38,982 nucleotides of DNA from Pelargonium x hortorum (taxonomy: Eukaryota; Streptophyta; Magnoliopsida; Geraniales; Geraniaceae), in the NCBI GenBank assembly GCA_036897525.1, contig JAYMTJ010000084.1:1-38982 (forward strand), given 5' to 3'. Position 1 is the stretch's first letter; each line of letters begins with the position of its first letter. The notes under the pieces are model-generated. The model did no database searches. It was given only the letters and a program-made list of their open reading frames with translations, and was not told the DNA's origin. Both the position numbers and the translations under genes were made by a program. Below are positions 1 through 12,870 of this stretch, one piece after another.

Positions 1-3000
1 AGTGTTAAATTATAAGATTCCTTACACAAGCCGTGCCTAAAAAGCTCTAAGTTAAAGCATTCCTTTACTCTTTCTTTACTACGGATCTCCTAAATCGAAA
101 TTTACAACAAAGTTAACAATACTCAGTTTAGCAAATAACCCTTTGCTTTAATCTCATTACTTACTATAATATAAGTCTCTAAAAAAAAATCCTAGCGAGT
201 GCCCAGAATTATACTAAAAAGTGCTTAAACTGCTGCCTGAAACAAATTCTACAGTTAATTTTAAAGTTTTTTTCTTTCTTAACTAAAAGTCCAGAGGGTA
301 GGTATTAAGATGGTAAGCTACAGAATACGAAGGTTACAGCTCTTAAGAAGAATAAGTCAAAAGTGTATAGGTATCAAGAAACAAGCTATTTGGAAGAGTT
401 AACAGGTCAAAGAATTCTAATTATTCCTACAGACTACCCAAGATTTTTCATATCATCTATTAACATAAACTCTTATATGATAGTACATATCATACACTCT
501 AGGAGCACAAAAGTTGGCTCTAGAAAAAGGAAACTTTCAGTTCTCTTACATTCCAGAATCGATAGAATGCCCTGCCCTGTCAATCCTTTTAATTCTCTAA
601 ATCACTAGACTTCTTCTTAATGAAGAAGCCCTTCAACCAAAAAATACACTAGAAAACAGAAGAGCTACCTGCCAACGAACTTACTTATTACTTTTCTAAA
701 GAGAGATACTGGATTTAAAGTACATAGGCCTATAACCTTAGCCCTTAATTACTGATCATATTCTCTACCTTTTATTGATTACGTAAACAAAGTGCACCCT
801 TTACAACTAGAATTATAATAAAAGTCTTTTGTAAGGAAAGCTGTTTAGGGCTTGTTAGGAATTAAAATTAGTATAACCAACATTATAGACTCCAAAATTC
901 CTACTAGCAGCACATAGTAATGAAAACCTGTATAAATAAGATATAGAAGAATATTATGACAGACCCCTTTAAGTCTAGTCTAGACTGACTAGCTTAGTCA
1001 TGGGTAACTAAAATAAAATAGAAAGGGGCATATGATCGCTTTTTATGGATCTTTGGGTATGAAAAAAGTACACTATTTTTTTTTGACATGAAGGAGTGGA
1101 GTTCGGGCCTCGCAGACATATAAATTTCCTTCGCTTTTTTAGAGTTGTATATCCTGATATCATGAAAGTGAATAATAATGCTTTAGTACAATTCTTTAAT
1201 CGTTAAGTCAGACACAAAAATTCATAAATAAACTCATAATTCTACTTATTATAGGGACTCTTCTTTACTGCGTTATTGACTTTAACATTCTAATTTGGGT
1301 AGTTTTTTTTATAAGGTGTGAAGAACTTTGTTGTATAGAACTGGGGTAAGCGCTGGTTGCTTTTGTGTTCCTTTTGTTTCTGATTCCAGATTAAACTGTT
1401 AGGGAATTCGAGTTAAAGAAAATTTGTTTTTACTAAAGAACTAATAAAGTAAAGTTAATACGAGTTTCTCGGGACTTGGAAATTTTTTTAAGGGAATATA
1501 AAGAATAGAAAATGAAGGACACCAGCTCTCCTAAAGAACGTGTTTTATTAACCTTTTTTTGGTATAGGTTGCAAAGAAATAAGCACGACTGACATACCAC
1601 TTATCCTTAATTAGTTGGATTTTTCCTATTTCTAAAAACAAAAACTTGAAATATCGAGAACTACCTATAAGGAAATCCACCAGTTAAAGTTCAGACTTGT
1701 GAGTGTTGCTAGTTTTTTTATTAAAATGAGGAGAGTCAAAGCTTGAAAGCTTCCTTTATTTATATAGGGGACTCTCTTACCTTGTTATAGTAAGTAATGA
1801 GATTGTAAACAATATACTTTAATAAAACGGAAAGGTCGGACTCTTAATTCTCCCTATTTGTGTTGAAGTGACTGAATAGGTATTAGTACAAACCCTTGGC
1901 ACTTATACAACTACACGGAAAGAAACTTGAGTGAATACCTTTATAAGTATAAGACTCAAAACTCCCCTTAATTAAAAAAGAAATAAAGAACGAGAGTGTT
2001 CCAAATAGAATTTAACCCTTTGAATTGAAGTCTTTCTAACTGTAGTACAAAAAAAGGAAGAGAATAATGAATGCCTTCGTCGCACAAGAAGTAAGAGTAG
2101 TAGAATAACTAATTCTAGAGACAAAAGTCCCCGGTTCAAATACTACTTTCGTCAAAAAGCAAGAACTAATTTCTAAATCTGGAAAAATATCCAGGGATAG
2201 TACTTTCCTACGATAAGAACTAAAAAAATACAAATTATATGAAGAAAATCCCTTTCCTTCGCCCAGAATTTCTCATAGACTTTTTTGATGTGTTTGTCAA
2301 AGAGTCTTGCTAATGCTATTAAAATTAAAGCATACATAATCTAACTATTATCTATATCTATCCATTCATTCAGTTTTGGTACAAACAAGGTACACACCTA
2401 TTAGATAAGCGCCCCTCTATCGAATTTAGAAAGGTTGTTGATGACCGGCATCCCCTTCCAGAAAAATGAAAACTGACTTGGAATTGTTCGGGGATTCCCT
2501 TTTATATTTCTATTTACCGAATACGCTCAACCTGCTCCGCAAGAAATCCTAGAGTAACCTTGCTTAATTAAATTATTTTGTAAGTTGCTGCAGTTTTTAC
2601 TTTACTACATCAAAATTGTGATTGTGATTCTTAGAATATTTAGATAAGAAACAAGACGGAGATCCCTTCTTATTGACTTACTTTCTATAACTAGCTCTGT
2701 ATCTTGGTACCAGCTACACTCTTAGCTGTCCTGTTGTGAGTCTTTGTCTTTCGGGGCTCACCGGGGCTTACCTATCTTACTCTTACGGATACTTGCACTC
2801 TGTATCTGAGTCTTATGCTTATGGTTCTTCCTAGCTGGTACTGTTTGTATTACCCGCTTTTGTAGCTTTTTTTGTATTATAAAAGGTATAAGTAGTAAAT
2901 GAATTATTAAGCCCTGATCCAGTTCTTGTCACAGGAGGGGGCTCCCTCTAGTATAATATCGAAAATTTTTGATCTTTAGAGTAGAATTTGTTTGTACTTT

Positions 3001-3069
3001 ATTCTATATAGTAGAAAACCTTTTCTAAATTCAATAAAAGGCATGACCTGCCTATATAGTCAAAATGCT
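1..3069. other. AT-rich stretch with no recognisable gene
   Basis: All six frames are broken often by TAA and TAG. The longest standard-code frame is 81 codons (363-608, GTG start), about what AT-rich DNA gives by chance, and its product is not recognised. TGA is scarce at the left end: on the + strand only two occur before position 600, at 238 and 478. Homopolymer T runs occur, such as nine T at 1076-1084. Apart from the palindromes at 977-1000 I see no RNA gene, promoter or mobile element. Confidence 0.6.
977..1000. repeat. Adjoining small palindromes
   Basis: AGTCTAGACT at 977-986 is a perfect 10-bp palindrome. It runs directly into a second inverted repeat, TGACTA at 986-991 pairing with TAGTCA at 995-1000 across a 3-nt loop. 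The two share one base, so the DNA could form two small hairpins side by side. No T-run follows, so a terminator role is not supported. Confidence 0.55.
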
Positions 3070-3144
3070 TAAGAGGAAACAAAGGCTCTAACCACTACAC
3101 TAATTGGAGGTTATAAGGAGGCTCTACTCTAAGAGGAAACAAAG
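3070..3144 (+). repeat. 15-bp direct repeat, two copies 60 bp apart
   Basis: TAAGAGGAAACAAAG occurs at 3070-3084 and again at 3130-3144. The word GGCTCTA also occurs twice nearby, just after the first copy and just before the second, which suggests a local duplication that has since diverged. The offset of 60 is a multiple of three but says little alone. Confidence 0.7.
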
Positions 3145-3810
3145 TAATTAGAATAACCTAACCGGTCAATTGAGGCAATGTAGGTACTTTTCTTAGTGTA
3201 GTAATTATCCTGTTCTAATCTAATTAATGGGAATAACCGGTAAAGGAATAATGTAATGTGCTGTAACAACTCCTATTAAGCAGCTATTTTAGAGACTCAT
3301 AATTTCATCTTAAAATGAGTTCCAGGTTTTGAGATTCTTTACTAGAAATCCGAGTCTTGAAAGCGATGATCTAAAAGCTAAAGGAGGAGATAGTTTTGGA
3401 TTTAGTCTCTTTACTTTAGTTGTAGCTTACGAAGTGCTTAGGCTTAGAGAGGATTAATCGATAACAGAAACCAGATTCTATTTCAGAGTAGATTCATTCC
3501 TTTTTAGTTGAGAGTCTATTCCTATTCCCTGTTTACTTTACTGAAGTAACTCTCTAAACCACTATTGTATTCTTGTATTCTACTTCTTTGCAGGTATAAG
3601 GAATAATAACCAGACTTAAATGAGTTCCTGTTTAGTAGTTTTAGATTGTGAAATGAATTAATTCTTTGAGTTTATGATACATGTACAGGACTCTCACTTT
3701 CATGGGATTTAAGAAATCCTTGTGTATATTATCTAGACCGGCTATACCATTACAAGAATACATTGATCAGAATGTTCCCTTACTGGTTTAAGATTCAGAA
3801 TACAGGAACT
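3145..3810. other. AT-rich stretch, no gene seen
   Basis: No frame of note and no RNA gene. The 8-mer GAATAACC recurs near 3151 and 3231 within a TAATTA-rich context. This stretch leads into the repeat-word block that starts near 3811. Confidence 0.5.
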
Positions 3811-3890
3811 TTCCTAAAATAGGTTACTACTAATACTAATAAGTAATAAGTGGGAGGTTTTATATCTAAGGAAACTGCTCCAATAGAACA
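3811..3890 (+). repeat. Diverged dispersed repeat, copy 1
   Basis: This segment matches 5530-5597 over its whole length. Both begin TTCCTAAAATAG, share TTTATATCTAAGGAA in the middle and end AATAGAACA. From the start to the shared TCTAAGG, copy 1 is 12 bp longer than copy 2; the remainder aligns without gaps. If only TGA is a stop, both copies are open in the same frame and share the residues FLKQ and FISKE, followed by an A and then IE. The length difference is consistent with coding but also expected by chance one time in three. The family is not identified. Confidence 0.7.
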
Positions 3891-5529
3891 AGAAATTCTA
3901 TGAGTCCCTTATTTGCCGGCTACCTCAGTGACTGGTTTTCAAAGACATAAAGAATTCTCCTGCCTAAGTTTGTTAATTCCTATAGTTATATTATCCTGGA
4001 ACTTATAAGATTAGTATGATATGAATCTCCTAAATTACCCGCTTAAACATTTGAATAAAGAACATCTACAAGAATACCAATCAGCTCCTTACAAGGGCTG
4101 CAATGAATTGAAGCTTCTCCTTAGCAGCAACAGCTTATCCCATTCGAACAATTTCCAAGAACAAGTAGCTCGACATTACACAAAGAAATGAAGGAATACA
4201 TTATCAGGAATCTACTCTCCTTGCTACAACAAAACTAGGATACCCAAAGGGATCCGAAATCTGTTATCCTAAATTACCTAAACAGAATATCTAGAGAGTA
4301 AGTTGTAAGTTCCTAAACTCAAAAAAGACTAGGAATCTCAGGTCTAAGGAAAGCTACAATAAGGAAAAAAAGATCCTAACCGGTTCTGTAAGTAAATAAG
4401 CTCTTGGGTTTCCATATATTCCATTAGAATCTGGATACTCCTTTACCTACACAGAATAACTAATACAAGATAAACTTTCCTTGCAAAACCCAGAATCAGA
4501 ATCTGGTTATCCTAAATTGTTATCTATCCGGCTAAACAAAAGCCGAAAAGAACTAATTAATACAAAACAAGGAATTCTTAGAACTTAGAATCCTTTACCA
4601 GCAATGTCAGTCATTAGGACTCTATCAATCATCAAGTACCGGCAATTGCTATACAGATAGACTTGCTTTACATACTTCAGAAATTGCTACATCTCATTCG
4701 CCAATGATGGATTTCTTAAATCCCAACCATGGAAATCGAATCCTGTTTATGTAACTCCTTTACCTTCTGCTTATTCTTTATTGGAATTCTTTATTGGAAG
4801 AGTCCTATCTAGATAATCAATCTGGTTGATGTTATCCCAAGAATATCTTGCCTTTCTTCTTAGAATATGTTAGTTAATGCTTAAACTTAAGTTAATAGTT
4901 TCCCGTATATTTTTCTATTCCATAACTCCTTTAGAATCCGGTTTCTGTTATCCACTGTCGAAGACTAAAGAGCTTGAGATAGAGCTACACAAAGGATATT
5001 CGCTTTATCGGAATGTTCCCATTCACCAAAACAGGATACTCCGAAATCTCCTCTTAGCTGCAATTCCTTGCCTTACAAAGAACTCCTAACTTGGCTGGCT
5101 TAGATTAGCAAATACAGATACAATACATGCTTGCTAGCCTGAACTATATTAAGGGTAATTGGTTACTACTCTCAATAAAGTCAAGACAATCTTGTTTATG
5201 TTATTCGATCCTTATAGCTGTCAATACTCAATACACTTACTTAACTTAATAGAATCGGAGTAAAGCTCTTCCCAAAACCAGGAATACATCTAAGACTCCA
5301 GCACCAGCTAAACCGGATAGATCACTATTCTCCAGAGTGGAAGCCCCCCTAATTTATCCATCCTTGCAAAACAAGACTGAAGTAGAAGAAGCTGCTCGAA
5401 GGATGGTATGTAAAGTCTCATATTACCGTTTCCATTAACAACTGAACACTAGCTTTAAAGAAGCAGGGCTATTCTCTTACTTATACAACTAAACTAGAAC
5501 CGCCTAAGAATAAGAATCTTGTCAACTCC
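3891..5529. other. Repeat-word block, no standard-code gene
   Basis: This block has a different texture from its flanks, with recurring words such as GTTATCCTAAATT (4263-4275 and 4506-4518), CTAAATTACC, GAATCTGG and GGAATGTTCCC. The longest standard-code frame is 70 codons (4877-5089). From 4192 to 4704 there is not one TGA in any + frame, against roughly 25 TAA or TAG, while TCA (TGA on the other strand) is present at an ordinary level. That asymmetry is either local base composition or a trace of coding under a code where only TGA stops. No domain is recognised. Confidence 0.5.
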
Positions 5530-5597
5530 TTCCTAAAATAGAGTGACTACTAAACTACTAAGTGGTTTATATCTAAGGAAAGAGCTCAAATAGAACA
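5530..5597 (+). repeat. Diverged dispersed repeat, copy 2
   Basis: This is the partner of 3811-3890, 12 bp shorter in its first half. The most conserved part is the TTTATATCTAAGGAA core with the AATAGAACA tail. With TGA as the only stop, the frame from about 5437 to 5608 is open and includes the core; under the standard code it is broken several times. No terminal repeats or target-site duplication could be seen around either copy, so the mode of spread is unknown. Confidence 0.7.
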
Positions 5598-8500
5598 CTA
5601 CAATTGAGAGAGTTACTTTCTACAAGATAAAAGAAAAAGGAATCCTCCGTATAAGAATTTCTAGTGGCAAAATAACTGACCGAAAAGCCAAGAAACACAA
5701 GTAAAGAATAATTAGGTCGGAGCTCTAGAGAGCCTTTTGGCGCGGGTTCAAGGTTCTACAGTATAGTCAAGCGAAAGGGGAATCTCTACTCTATATTACT
5801 GTATATTAAGCCCCTGAAACCTCTATATATCTATTTGAGATGATTCTTCCTTCTTAAACTACTATAGACTGAAAAGCGTAAGAAAAAACCTGTGAATAAA
5901 TCATTTAGATAATGACATGAACATTTTGTATGTGTTTTTGTGATACGAAGCTTAGGGATATATCTGGTTGGTAGACAGCTGGCCCTTCTTCGTAGAGTAA
6001 CTTCAAGTGCCCTTATTATGAAATGTCAGGACTGGGATTCTAAAACAAACGTTATTAGGTTCTTTCTAGCTGGAAACATAAGAACCCAACTTCTAGAGGA
6101 TATCTAATAAATGCCCAATAAGTGTGTGTACGCGTGCTGCGTTTCGAGAGACTCTTTTAGGAAAGATTCGGGTAACCAATCCCATAACTGAAGAGACGCG
6201 CAAAGGGCAAATTGAGTAAGGAAAGCGATCAGGACTGGACTTGACTCAAAGGCCTGGGGGCATGCTGGAGAGACAGTAGAAAACTAGAGTGCCGGCGAGG
6301 TTGAAAGACCGGTACAAGGGCTGATAGGAGGCTCGACCTCTGGCTCTCCTTTGAAATCTTCCTCTGGTCTTTCCTAAGAAAAGACTCGAATCAAAAAGCA
6401 CAACTACACACATCACTGACAGTACCCCCAACTTTCACATCGGTCTAAGGGGAGGAGAAGGGATCAAGCTTGAGTTCTAAGGCTCCGTAGAAATTCGCTC
6501 AGAAGATCTATGGAACAACCTTAGAAAGGTTTAAGGCAACATAGCATAGTGCTAAAGTATAAGTATAAAAAAAGAAGCGTTTTGGGTAGCTTGTAACACA
6601 ATAAAAAAACTTAGAGCGCTACTAAAGAAAAAACTAAGATACTTCTATGGACCCTGGGTTTTAGTTTGTAGCTCTCCCTGTTTCCCTATTATAGGCAAGG
6701 TGTCGGGATCTTAACTTGGGAAATGCATACTTCCGAGCGGTCCTTATTTGAGTTTTTTTTACAAATAGAGTTTTTAGTCTCAGATATTCCAGGGTTTTCC
6801 GGCCTGCCCGTTTCTTCTATAGGTATTGGGTTTAGGTGAAAGAGCTAATAAAATTTCGTAAATAAGTCGAGTCTACTAGTCGGATATTCCAAGTTTTCAG
6901 GTTCTGTTAACATCGGGAAGTAGGGGACCTTTTAGAACTATAACCCTAGATAATCGGGTGTAGAAAGATCATACGGCATCACTCGGTTTTCATGAGAAGT
7001 ATAAGAAATACCTATTAACAAAAAAACGGCTATTTAAGCCTTACCCGGGATACCTATAATTAAGATACTCGCCAAGAATTGCTCTATTCGGAGTTCCGCT
7101 TTTATTTTAACGCAGCAAAGTCCTTTACTACACCATAAAATGACGCAGAAGCGATACAGATATAAGTGACCTGGTTTCCCTTAGACACTACACAGCTATT
7201 TAGATCCCGAAGATTTTAAGTTTTGAATTGGCTACCAGAATTCAGTAACACTATACAGAACATAGACACTCCTAGAAAAATCCTCTCTTTCTATTTCAGA
7301 CTTTAGATCTGCAGCTTAAGAACTCCCTTTTTTATTTTTACACAAAGCCTTATGTTATTTAACTTAACTGGATCCTAGGAAGAAAACCCTCTAGACTTCA
7401 GTTCTACAAATGTCTTTATCTTTATTGCAATGCAAACAAACTTGGGGTGCCCTTTTTTTCCTTATACTTATTAGATTTGACCTATTCGTTAGTAAATTCC
7501 TTTAGTCCTAATTCCTAGAGGCTATATACTAAATAGACTTATGAGCTATAACCTCTTCGCTGCTTCTGTAGCCCAGTTTTCTTAGCAGCCTTCTTACTTC
7601 CTTTCTTCTTCTTAGCTACTAGAAAATACATGAGTTCAAGTCCTATACACTTCTTTAGCTCTAGAGTTCTCCTATTCCCTTACTTGTCTTTACTAGAAAC
7701 AAATGACTTTTTAGCTTAGATATTAGAAACATAGAAACAAAGGGAACAATTTCCTTAATTCTCGATCTCTTGAATCCCCCCCGGAATACAGAAACCAACC
7801 GTAACAAGAAAGGAATTCCCTGTTATACCGCTCTTTAACTTTAAAACCCTAATGCTTACTTGTTTTCTTATGCCTACCTTCCTTTTAGTACTTTTTGTTA
7901 AGAAATAATTATATCGAGGAATTAATTTCCCCAACCATTGCCAAATCTAAATTATACTTTGTCTCTCATAGAAAATTCTAAGTGTCCTGGTACAGAAGAA
8001 TTAAGTCTGGAGTTTTTTAAGGATTGATTCTTGGCTGGGCGTTTCCGTTTCTTAAATTATTAGACTCACTTTGCTTTTATTAACAGAAAACACTTTCAAG
8101 ACTAAAGCAAACTAACTTAAAAAAACCAAGCCCCACAACCCTTGAGAGGTTTTCCTACACCTTCTTATTTCTTATTAAAACGCAATTCTGTAAAGACACC
8201 TAGGAAAAAAGCAAAACCACTAACGCCGAAAACTTACACAAAAAAAGCTTACTTATTTTGACTCGTTTTTTTTGTTTGAGTCATTCCGGGTTTCTAGTAG
8301 CGGGAAGGGCATGGCTTAGAAAGACTTTTTGGCCGAAATTTAGAAAATCCATATTTTTTTGACTCTTGTTCCGAACTAATTAAGCTCTCAGTCCTAGGAT
8401 AACCAGGGTACAACAACAAGTAGTCTTTCCTAGGCTGCCTCGTTACATAACTAAAGAATCCTGAAGTATATCTCTTTTTGGGGGGAACAAACAAGTCAAC

Positions 8501-11217
8501 AAGGTTCTATAAAGAAAGTAAAAAAATTCTAGTAAATAAGAAAGAGAAGAGCTTTACCTTTTCTTCTAGCAAAGGTAGGGCTTATAAGGGATAGGATAAG
8601 TCGCTCGGATGCCTTTAGAATGTAAATGTATAAATATAGTACAGGAATTGTAAAAAAGTTTCCATCTATTAAGCGGGTTCTTGACTTGTTCCTACTTTGA
8701 TTGATATAGGGGAGTTTCCGGCAGTTTCCTCTCTAGGAGCTGGTTTAAGGCACTCTTTGTAAGCAAGACTTCGGTGTAAGCTCAACTGTGGCTCTCAATA
8801 TATCACTTAAAAGCGCTAAAGTTACTTCATACTTTTAAAGTAGAAACAGAAGAACTTCATTGCTTAGATTCCTTACTTATAAAATCCTTAGTAAGGCTTA
8901 CAACTAGAAAAACAAACAGGCTTTAACCCTACTTCTTTACGGGAAAACCCGGAATGATACTGCCAAATAGAACTTTAATTTACAAAGCACTTCCTTTAAA
9001 ATACCCAAAATTAGGAACTCTCTTTATTTTTATTGTTAGGGGCTCTTCTTGCAGCTAAGCTAGTAGATTAACTGGATTTGGAGGTATGTTGCCCATATAG
9101 TAATTAATACTAACCCATATCATTATATTGAAAGTACATACTTACACGCTAAAAGACCAAAATAGGAAAAACAGAACCCTCTTCAACTTGTTGTGACTCC
9201 CAGACTCTTATATAAAGTATAAGGGACCCGTCTTCTTACAAAGACCTACTTTTCTTAAAAATAACTTCGAAACTCTTGGCTTAGCAACCAGATAGCAACG
9301 CATAAGCTTACCCAGAATACCTTTCTTTATCTTTAATCTACAGTTTCGGTTTCGTTTATAGGTTGTTTAAAGCGAGAGTACGTTTTCAGATGTTTTAAAA
9401 AGACCCCTTTTAGAAAAACCTGCGGGTCTATTAATGGGATTTCCTAAGGTTTTTTTTAGTCCTTCCTCCTTATTAATCTGACTTTAGTTCTAAGTCGTAA
9501 ATGTACAAAAGGTAACGGCAACCCTGTTTAGGCCTCTTTTCGGTACCGAAGGAACTCTTTGCTTTCAACGTATAGGGTACCATTCTCGATATAAGCAAGA
9601 ATTCTTTACAATATGAAGGTTCCTGTCTCTCGAAACCCCTATAAAATGGCATCTTCTAAGGTAAGGAAAGTTAGCCGCCCCCCCTATCTTTTAATATAGT
9701 AAGAATCTCCTAGCTAAATTACCTTAGAACTCTTAATTCTTATTAAACTAAAAGGTAATTATATAACCCCCCCCAAAAAAAAACCTTAAATCTGAGTAGG
9801 ATACTTCACTTAATTTAGCTGCTCTCTTGTAGGATATCTTGTAAAGCGTATATAGAGTTTACTTCATCTACGATAAGTTACTAAAGAAGAGTCTATGAGA
9901 CAACGTATCGACTACTAGGACTTCATTATGAAAGGTGTTTGAACCTACGACTTTAAAATAAACTCCAACCAGACGTGAACTCGATTAAATGCAGTCAGCT
10001 TATAGATATCCTTGTAAGAATTTCACTTATCAATTCCCGGATTTAAAGTAAGCAAATTTTTTATCTAAGAGATTCTGATTCTCTTCTTTCAACGCTACAC
10101 TCAGGACTTTTCTAGAGTCAATTAGTATGACAGGTTTGTGGGTTTATCTGCATATAGTAAAGTAGACTCTTTAGGCCCGTAAAAGGGGCTCCCTTAGTTC
10201 TTATTTTCAACCGCCCTTTATTACTTTTAGAGATAGAGGAATCCACTTGATTAGGTTTACTTTTTTAGAATCTCCTCACTAACCCAGAAGGGAAAGACTC
10301 TCCTTTTAGTTATCATTCTTTTATTTACTGGAAACACAGTAACCGAAATATTTGTGACTTATTGTGGCTGCCCTAAACTGCTGCACAATCTGGAAGTAAA
10401 AGGACCCCTGAATAGCCGTCATTACTTATTTCTTATTTTTACAAGAGTAGGGAACAAGGTAAGGAAAGGAACAAGATTAGAAAAAAGACCAGGAAGCCCC
10501 TATAGACTACACTCCAAAGCGGAGACCTTAGGGTAAAAAAAGGGTGTACCTTCAATAGTTTGAGGTTCTGATATGCAAGTATCCTATAGCACTCAAAAAG
10601 CTAATGAGCACATTATAGGAACTGCCTTTTCTAAACTCTATAAAAGATAAAAGTATATACCTCAAGCTACGCTACACCCGCAACACAAGAAGCTTTTCAA
10701 GAATATAATATTATTCTTTTCTTCCACCTACCCTTCTTACATTAAGAATTCGCATCTGAAATCAGTAATGTTCTAAATTAAGCTATTACGGAAGCTGAGT
10801 ATTGACATAACCAAACCCAGAAATGCTATTCATGAGACTTCACTTTGGTTGTAATTTACCAGTTACACATAAGACAAATGTAGGCAACAAACAAACTTTT
10901 GAATATTAAGAATTTGTTCCTTTTTTATGAGTAATAAAACTGCTAAAATCGGTTTTTTTCTGTTTATGCATTACCTACTTGAGTTGAGCTTCGCAAATAA
11001 GACTGTCTTAACAAAGTCTTTTAACTTCTATTATCAAATTCTCTTTACTTTACTTCATAGGTACTGCCCTTTTCGGTTTTGGAGCTTAAATTACTCACGA
11101 GGCCCCTTTCAAAAGGAACCACGAAATCCTTTTAGGAGAGTTTTTAGGTATACCAGGCACGATGTCTTTATATATTTATATAATAAGTAAGGATCTCGTC
11201 TTTGTATACTATATACC
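5598..11217. other. Long AT-rich stretch, nothing recognisable
   Basis: About 5.6 kb without a supportable gene. The longest standard-code frame is 87 codons (10927-11190 on +) and it is not recognised. Only weak tRNA-like scraps are present, such as a T-arm-like stretch on the minus strand near 9935-9960, which lacks matching arms. A by-eye count on + over 6001-7200 gives about 14 TGA against about 26 TAG, although the two triplets have the same composition. No mobile element or array is visible. Confidence 0.55.
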
Positions 11218-11247
11218 CTCATTTTTTTAATGAGTACAAAATTGTAC
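11218..11247. repeat. Twin hairpins
   Basis: CTCATT at 11218-11223 pairs with AATGAG at 11229-11234 around a T5 loop. Overlapping its last base, GTACAA at 11234-11239 pairs with TTGTAC at 11242-11247 around a 2-nt loop. Two perfect 6-bp stems back to back resemble the paired stem-loops that end or stabilise some organellar transcripts. No gene lies next to them to support such a role. Confidence 0.6.
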
Positions 11248-11622
11248 TTAAAATGAAAACCCTTATGGGTAAGCTTGTCTAGGATTCTAGGATATGAATA
11301 TTAAAAAAAAAAGCTTTCACTTCAATTCATTTACAACCATTCCCAGCTTTCTTTCTTGGACTTACTCCACAAATAGTACAAATTCAATTACAATCAGGAA
11401 AGGAACTCTATCTCTTGAATTCACTCTCTAGCTTAAGGGTCCAACATTTCAATTAACTCCTTAACTTGAATGTCTACCAACTAAGGGACCCTGTAATCTC
11501 TTAACTACCCAGTTCTAATGCTTATGATAGCTAAAGGAAGTAAATACAATAATTCTATATGCGCAGTCCGCCGAACTCTAAAAACCACTAGATCCTGACC
11601 CGGGTAATACCAGTTCTTTCTT

Positions 11623-11639
11623 AACCTGTAATCCCTCAT
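11623..11639 (+). repeat. 17-bp repeat, partner at 12854-12870
   Basis: AACCTGTAATCCCTCAT is present exactly at both sites in the same orientation, 1231 bp apart. Both sit in the pyrimidine-rich block amid other shared short words. The flanks differ, so this looks like a dispersed word and not the edge of a long duplication. Confidence 0.8.
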
Positions 11640-12776
11640 AGTAATGCCTGAACTCCTTATAACACCTATACTTTGAACTCAAACTAAAGGAACACCCTTA
11701 ACCCACATGTCAGCCTAACCGGATTCCCTCACCTTTGAAACTCTAATAAACACTCTATCTTAGGAAATATATACTAAGCAACTTACTGTCAACAAGAGAC
11801 AATGTCTAGTCTAAACTATCTCTAGCTAGCTGTATTCTTTAATCCTCCAACTAAGGTACCTTGTTAATTGAGGAATACCTTGAAACCTTAGTAGCTAAAG
11901 TCAACTGAAATCCCTTATTCTTATAACCAATCTAAGGAAGTCACACAAGAAGAACCAGCTTACAAGTACAAGCAACAGAATATAAAAAACTATTTCAATT
12001 GACTCATTTACAGATAGAATAGATCGGACAAGTACACTAGCTGACAAAAAACAAGAAGAGGATTCAGAGTTGTTCTATTTTAATAAGGAAACTTCTCTTT
12101 GAGCTGCAGGTATTTTAAGAACAATTGCAGAATTCCTACTTATGGGTTAATTTCGAGGGTCTTGCTCTTTTAGTAGAGGATAGAGTATAAACCCAAGAAG
12201 TTTCTGCCTTACAGGCCTATTTTGCACGAAATAATACTAAACCATGGGAACACGAGATATTGCTCTTTTCCTTGTAAGTGAATTAAAGTTTTCTTATTAT
12301 ATACGTTGTAGGTAAACGACAAAGATACCTGACTCCTGTTAATCTCTAATAAAAAAGAAATGCACGAAGCATCGACTACTATTATTATATTAAAGCGTGC
12401 AAAAGAAATCCAATTCGCGTTTGCGATTAAAAGTAATAAGGGTAAGGCTAGAAAATTCTGAGTAATAAAAACGATCTATGAAGTTCAATCTTCAAAAATC
12501 CTATATCTAAGCTGGTAAGGATGTAAATACCCTTAACACAATCTCTATCTTAGACCTAACCCGATCTCAATCTTGCTCTCTACCTTTGAAGTCCTGTCTG
12601 CTAGGAAGCTTCAGTAGCCGGAATCCTTTAACACTCAAATAAAATAGAAAGAACTCAATTCAAACCCACAACTAAAATAGCAACTTGTCAACAGGGTTCC
12701 CTCAATGAAATTCTCTACACTCACTCTATCTCCTTTGAACTCCTTTGTAAAGATGTAAAGATAAAGAGTCAATGTC

Positions 12777-12794
12777 AAGGCAAGCTTTAGCTTG
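12777..12794. repeat. 18-bp hairpin-like word, partner at 20142-20159
   Basis: AAGGCAAGCTTTAGCTTG is exactly repeated 7.4 kb away in the same orientation. Its core is an inverted repeat, CAAGCT and AGCTTG flanking TT, so each copy can form a small hairpin. Mobile short palindromic words of this sort are known from some organellar genomes; that is an analogy and not an assignment. Confidence 0.75.
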
Positions 12795-12853
12795 AAAGTT
12801 AATACCTCGTCTGTACTATCTCTATCAAGTCCTGTCTATTCCCTTAATACCTA

Positions 12854-12870
12854 AACCTGTAATCCCTCAT
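12854..12870 (+). repeat. 17-bp repeat, partner at 11623-11639
   Basis: Second exact copy of AACCTGTAATCCCTCAT. The bases just outside the word differ from those at the first copy. Confidence 0.8.

Noticed and set aside
363-608. 81-codon frame on +
   Set aside because: GTG start, unrecognised product, and the neighbouring frames are just as open if only TGA stops.
3811-5597. Retroelement RNase H or integrase from the FISKE-like repeat
   Set aside because: The resemblance rests on a few residues. No terminal repeats, primer site or other retroelement domain is visible, so no element is called.
9935-9990. Minus-strand GTCGTAGGTTCAAA resembling a trnW T arm
   Set aside because: The 3' half of the T stem does not pair and the distance to the D-arm-like part is about 8 nt too short.
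11298-11651. Protein-like translation if TAA/TAG are Gln
   Set aside because: The adjacent frame over the same DNA gives an equally protein-like product, which shows that this impression is unreliable.
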